From Pyropia haitanensis (taxonomy: Eukaryota > Rhodophyta > Bangiophyceae > Bangiales > Bangiaceae), in NCBI GenBank assembly GCA_008729055.1, contig SDUX01000010.1, positions 3,735,090 to 3,799,089 on the forward strand: a stretch of 64,000 nucleotides of DNA, written 5' to 3'. The position numbers and the translations under genes are program-made. This document shows positions 61,043 through 64,000 of the stretch, piece by piece. Below the pieces are notes generated by a model. It was not told where the DNA came from and did no database searches. It saw only the letters and a program-made list of their open reading frames with translations. Each line of letters begins with the position of its first letter. Position 1 is the stretch's first letter.

Positions 61043-62293
61043 TCAGCACAGAGGATGCTCGCAGCATGAGCAAGTACGCACACCCCGCATCGCCGGCGGT
61101 GCGGCGACCGTTACACCGAGCGCCCACCCTCTCCCCCCCCGATGGCCGCCCGCCCCTCCCGCGGCATTCCCCCCTCGCTGTCCTACCCCTTCCGCTAGCG
61201 TCCGCGAGGAGACCTGGGCCCACGCACCTCTCGCGGCGTGGGCTGCAGACCAGTCGGGCACGCCGCCACAGCCGCTGCCGCCGCCACTGCCGCAGCCGCC
61301 ACCGATGTCTCTGCGGCCGCCGCTGCAGGTGAAGACCACCACCGCCGCCTTGCGGGTGCACTTGCGCGGGACAATCAATCCCCTTTTGCGGGACGACAAT
61401 GACCCACAACCCAGAGGTCGGCCAGAGGGAGGCGGCAGCGGTGGCACGTAGACGACGCCCGAGACAAGGGAATGGGGAAGGGCGGAAGTGAGAGCGGGGT
61501 ACGCGCCGAGGTGGGTGAGAGGGTAGTGTGAAGAATGAGGTGCGGCGGGGTCAAGAGAGGGGGAGGAGGGGAAAGGGAGGGGGTGAGAAGGGTGGGATGG
61601 GGAGGGCGCGGGACAGGGAGGGGTGTGAAGAGGAGAAGAGACAGGGAAAGTGGGCCCGCAGGACCCATAAGACACGCAAGGCTCGAAGTAGGCGTCAGTA
61701 TCATGGCCGCGTCGCATGTCCGCAGGCGCCCCCACACGGGGAGCCGCGCTCCACAGAGACGCGGAGTGGGCTCGCGGCGGCGGTGCAAGCAGCGGCAACG
61801 GAAGCAGAGGCGGAGACGATGGCGACAGTGGCGGCAGAGACACCGGCGGTGGTGAGACGCGAGAGGATAGTACACCTCGCCCGTCCCTGCACCTTCCCTC
61901 CTGGCCCTTGCCCCATCCTGCCTCCTTCCCCTCTCCCACTCCCCCTCCGTCCCACCCCAGCTTACCGCCAAGAGTGGCCTCGCCAAGTGAACGGCCCACG
62001 TCATGCACCGCTGCCTTCGATCCCGCCGCACGCGTCCAGGCGGGACGGACAGTGCAGCGCACAAAGCAGAGGGAGGGGTGAAGTAGAAGGGTGGGAGTGG
62101 TGGGACAGAGCCCGTGGCGAGCAGGCGAGGGAAAGGCAGTGGAGAGGCGCACGAGAGGGGGTGGGAGGCGGGGGGGCAGGATGGCAAGGGCGGGATGGGG
62201 GAGGATTCGGGGCGGTCGGCTTGCACTGGGACGACCCAAGGTGGGGAGAGACGTGCAAGTGACCACTTGCACCGCTGCATTCTCGATTCTCAC
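61043..62293 (-). CDS. Hypothetical protein (416 aa)
   Basis: The frame from MRIENAAVQVVTCTSLPTLG runs through Pro/Ser/Leu-rich sequence with some more ordinary segments (AVHDVGRSLGEATLGGKLGW, RKCTRKAAVVVFTCSGGRRD) and a Cys-rich end (RTCSCCEHPLC). No family was recognised. In its favour are a poly(A) signal at a fitting distance and the drop in GC at both ends. Against it, an overlapping frame (61375-62280) is of similar length and composition. Confidence 0.3.
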   Translation of the reverse strand: MRIENAAVQVVTCTSLPTLGRPSASRPPRILPHPALAILPPRLPPPLVRLSTAFPSPARHGLCPTTPTLLLHPSLCFVRCTVRPAWTRAAGSKAAVHDVGRSLGEATLGGKLGWDGGGVGEGKEAGWGKGQEGRCRDGRGVLSSRVSPPPVSLPPLSPSSPPLLPLPLLAPPPRAHSASLWSAAPRVGAPADMRRGHDTDAYFEPCVSYGSCGPTFPVSSPLHTPPCPAPSPSHPSHPLPFPSSPSLDPAAPHSSHYPLTHLGAYPALTSALPHSLVSGVVYVPPLPPPSGRPLGCGSLSSRKRGLIVPRKCTRKAAVVVFTCSGGRRDIGGGCGSGGGSGCGGVPDWSAAHAARGAWAQVSSRTLAEGVGQRGGNAAGGAGGHRGGRGWALGVTVAAPPAMRGVRTCSCCEHPLC

Positions 62294-62299
62294 GAAATG

Positions 62300-63375
62300 A
62301 GGGGTGCCAATTATTGAGTGCGACGCAACGTGCTGACCACCAACCGGCGACAGCGTGTGGTACCGGTGATGGAGTGGAATCTATCGTGTGAAGAGGAAAA
62401 AGCGTCGTAACACAATCCTATGGTGGTATATTTGTGAAAATCATGTATTCTTTTACCCCGCTAGTTTCGAAACGGGGTGCTGTGACGATGGAGCGCGCGG
62501 CGGCGGAGGGCCCGCACGCCGGCCGCGGGGCCACCACCCCGCCAGCATACCCCAGCCGCGCCTTGCCCAGGCGGCGGCCGACACCTGGCCCGGCGGCGGG
62601 GGAGGCCACCGCGGCCGGCTGGGGACGCGGCAGCGAGCTCGCCGCGGCGCCTGTAGAGCGCCGCGGCTGGTGCAAGGCGGGCCAGCTGTGAAAAACAGGA
62701 TGAGAAAGGATCACGCCGCGGCAGCGGCGGGCGGTCACGACGACGGTGGTTGTGGCGGTCTCGCCCCCCGTCGCCCTCCGCCCCCGCCCCCCCGCCGCAG
62801 CGCGGGTGCGCCGGCAACACGCACGACGACGGCCGTGGCGCGCGGGGGGCCCCCACCAGGAGGGTTCCCCTCGACCAGCAGGCGTCCCTCATGGCCGCGC
62901 GGTCTGCGGATGCTGCGGCCGCGCGCGGCGGGCCGACCGGCGGGCGCGGCGGCTGGGCCGGCCGGGGCCGTCGCCGCCCCCATCCCCCCCCCCCCGCTGC
63001 CGTCATCCGTGGCGGCCCCACCTACTACTCACCCGCCCGTCCCTCCCGCGTGCGTCGCGGTCGCCCGCGCGCCCGACCACACCCTACGCCCCCTCACCAG
63101 CGTCGTGGGCGTACCCCCCCGTCACTGCCGCCCCCACCACCCCGCTGGCGGGGCTGAGGGGACGCGCGCGGAGAACAAACGGTGCATCCTTTTTTTTCTC
63201 TTCTTTTCTTTTTTTTTTTGCCCCTGCGGGCTTCCGCTGTCCCCTTGGCCCGCGGACGCTGACCGCGCTACGCCCACACCGCAGCCCCGTCGCAGACCGC
63301 GCCGCCGCGTGGCCGTCGTCCCCCGCCTGCGTTCTGCCCCGCGTGCCCGCGCGCACCGGACCGGCGGTGCTCCCG

Positions 63376-63410
<35 letters not shown>

Positions 63411-64000
63411 GGCCGCCGCGGTGCGTCGCCGCCGGGATCCACGCCGTGCCCGCCCCGCAGAGTGTCCTACCCCCCCCCTCCCCGTCGCGACGCGGCCGCC
63501 CAGCCGGCCGCGCCGCCGCGGCTGCGACGGCCGGCTCGGTGGGCGGGCGGGGTGGTGTCGGCTGCGCGTCCCCCGCCCACACGGCGCCAGGTGGCCGCGC
63601 ACCCGCCCGCTGCCGCCTGCGGCGGGCGGTGGTGGCGGTGACGGTCAGGTCGCGCAGCGCAAGGCACGTGGGGTGCCAGCGGTCCGCCGCGGCGCGCCCG
63701 CTCGGTGACGCTGGCCAAACGCGGGTGGCCCCTACCGCAGAGGGGGACGAGCGGCGCGGCAGCGAGTGGCCGCCGTCGAGGGGGAGGCCACGGGCGCGCG
63801 TGAGGCGGCGTCACGGGTCAGGTAGGCGGGCCCCGCCGACTGAGCACGGGCGGCAGAGGACTTATTGGTTGTGCTGGAGGCGCCCTCGCCAGCGGGGCAG
63901 CACGGTCAGGCGGCCGGCGACAAACGTACAACGGACAAGAGCAACAGGGGTGACCAGCGGGGAGGCCATTTCCCCGTATGGGCGGCGCCAACGGCGGTGG
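62300..64000. other. No gene recognised
   Basis: 62300-62480 is AT-richer flank. The rest is GC-rich low-complexity DNA with a CCG run (63378-63420) and a C/T tract (63188-63222). Short plus-strand frames, for example from 62488 (MERAAAEGPHAGRGATTPPA), may be exon-like, but nothing is identifiable up to the window edge. Confidence 0.35.

Overview
The window looks like nuclear DNA of a very GC-rich, intron-poor eukaryote. The evidence is a two-gene PIF/Harbinger transposon, TATA boxes 150-190 bp upstream of start codons, AATAAA signals after stop codons, and proteins full of Gly, Ala, Pro and Asp runs. No rRNA, tRNA, operon or bacterial-type ribosome site was seen. My best guess is a bangiophyte red alga (Porphyra/Pyropia-like). 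This is inferred from composition and style and is not proven.

Layout. 1-6 kb: a PIF/Harbinger element with a Myb/SANT-like ORF1 (+) converging on a Plant_tran-type transposase (-), then subterminal repeats and a 36-bp-arm double palindrome. 7.4-10.5 kb: a complete gene for a secreted zinc metalloprotease (HExxHxxGxxH) with TATA box and poly(A) signal. 10.6-13 kb: low-complexity DNA without a convincing gene. 13.4-17.2 kb: block A, a hypothetical gene followed by an AlkZ-like winged-helix DNA glycosylase gene. 17.2-26.5 kb: about 9 kb of inserted DNA interrupting a broken partial tandem copy of the glycosylase. It holds a secreted-protein gene, a foldback-like element with about 0.9-1.2 kb inverted arms rich in a 9-bp GC repeat, a nested MITE-like element, two tandem arrays (about 230 bp and 82 bp units) and a further inverted-repeat element. 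26.5-28.9 kb: block C, the downstream flank of the glycosylase with a truncated metalloprotease tail (-). 29.3-31.4 kb: a gene for an unknown protein of four about 150-residue repeats (-). 32.2-37.05 kb: a 4.86-kb element with about 270-bp inverted repeats and several internal hairpins. 37.1-42.2 kb: block B, a second copy of A joined directly to C, which probably shows the arrangement before the 9-kb insertion. 42.3-43.9 kb: an AAA-ATPase remnant among G-tracts. 44.2-45.5 kb: a CBM48 (glycogen/starch-binding) gene. 45.6-48.4 kb: low-complexity DNA with a 511-bp duplication. 48.4-58.9 kb (-): a photolyase/cryptochrome gene with huge low-complexity insertions, followed without a visible intergenic gap by a Gln/His/Gly-rich reading frame that may be its C-terminal extension. 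59-64 kb: mostly unassigned, with one minus-strand ORF supported by a poly(A) signal.

A recurrent caveat: several genes change reading frame exactly at C or G homopolymers of 8-16 bases. Homopolymer length errors in the assembly are the simplest explanation, so some frames given here are provisional. There is no evident pathway linking the genes. The window reads as a few ordinary nuclear genes spread among nested mobile and duplicated DNA.
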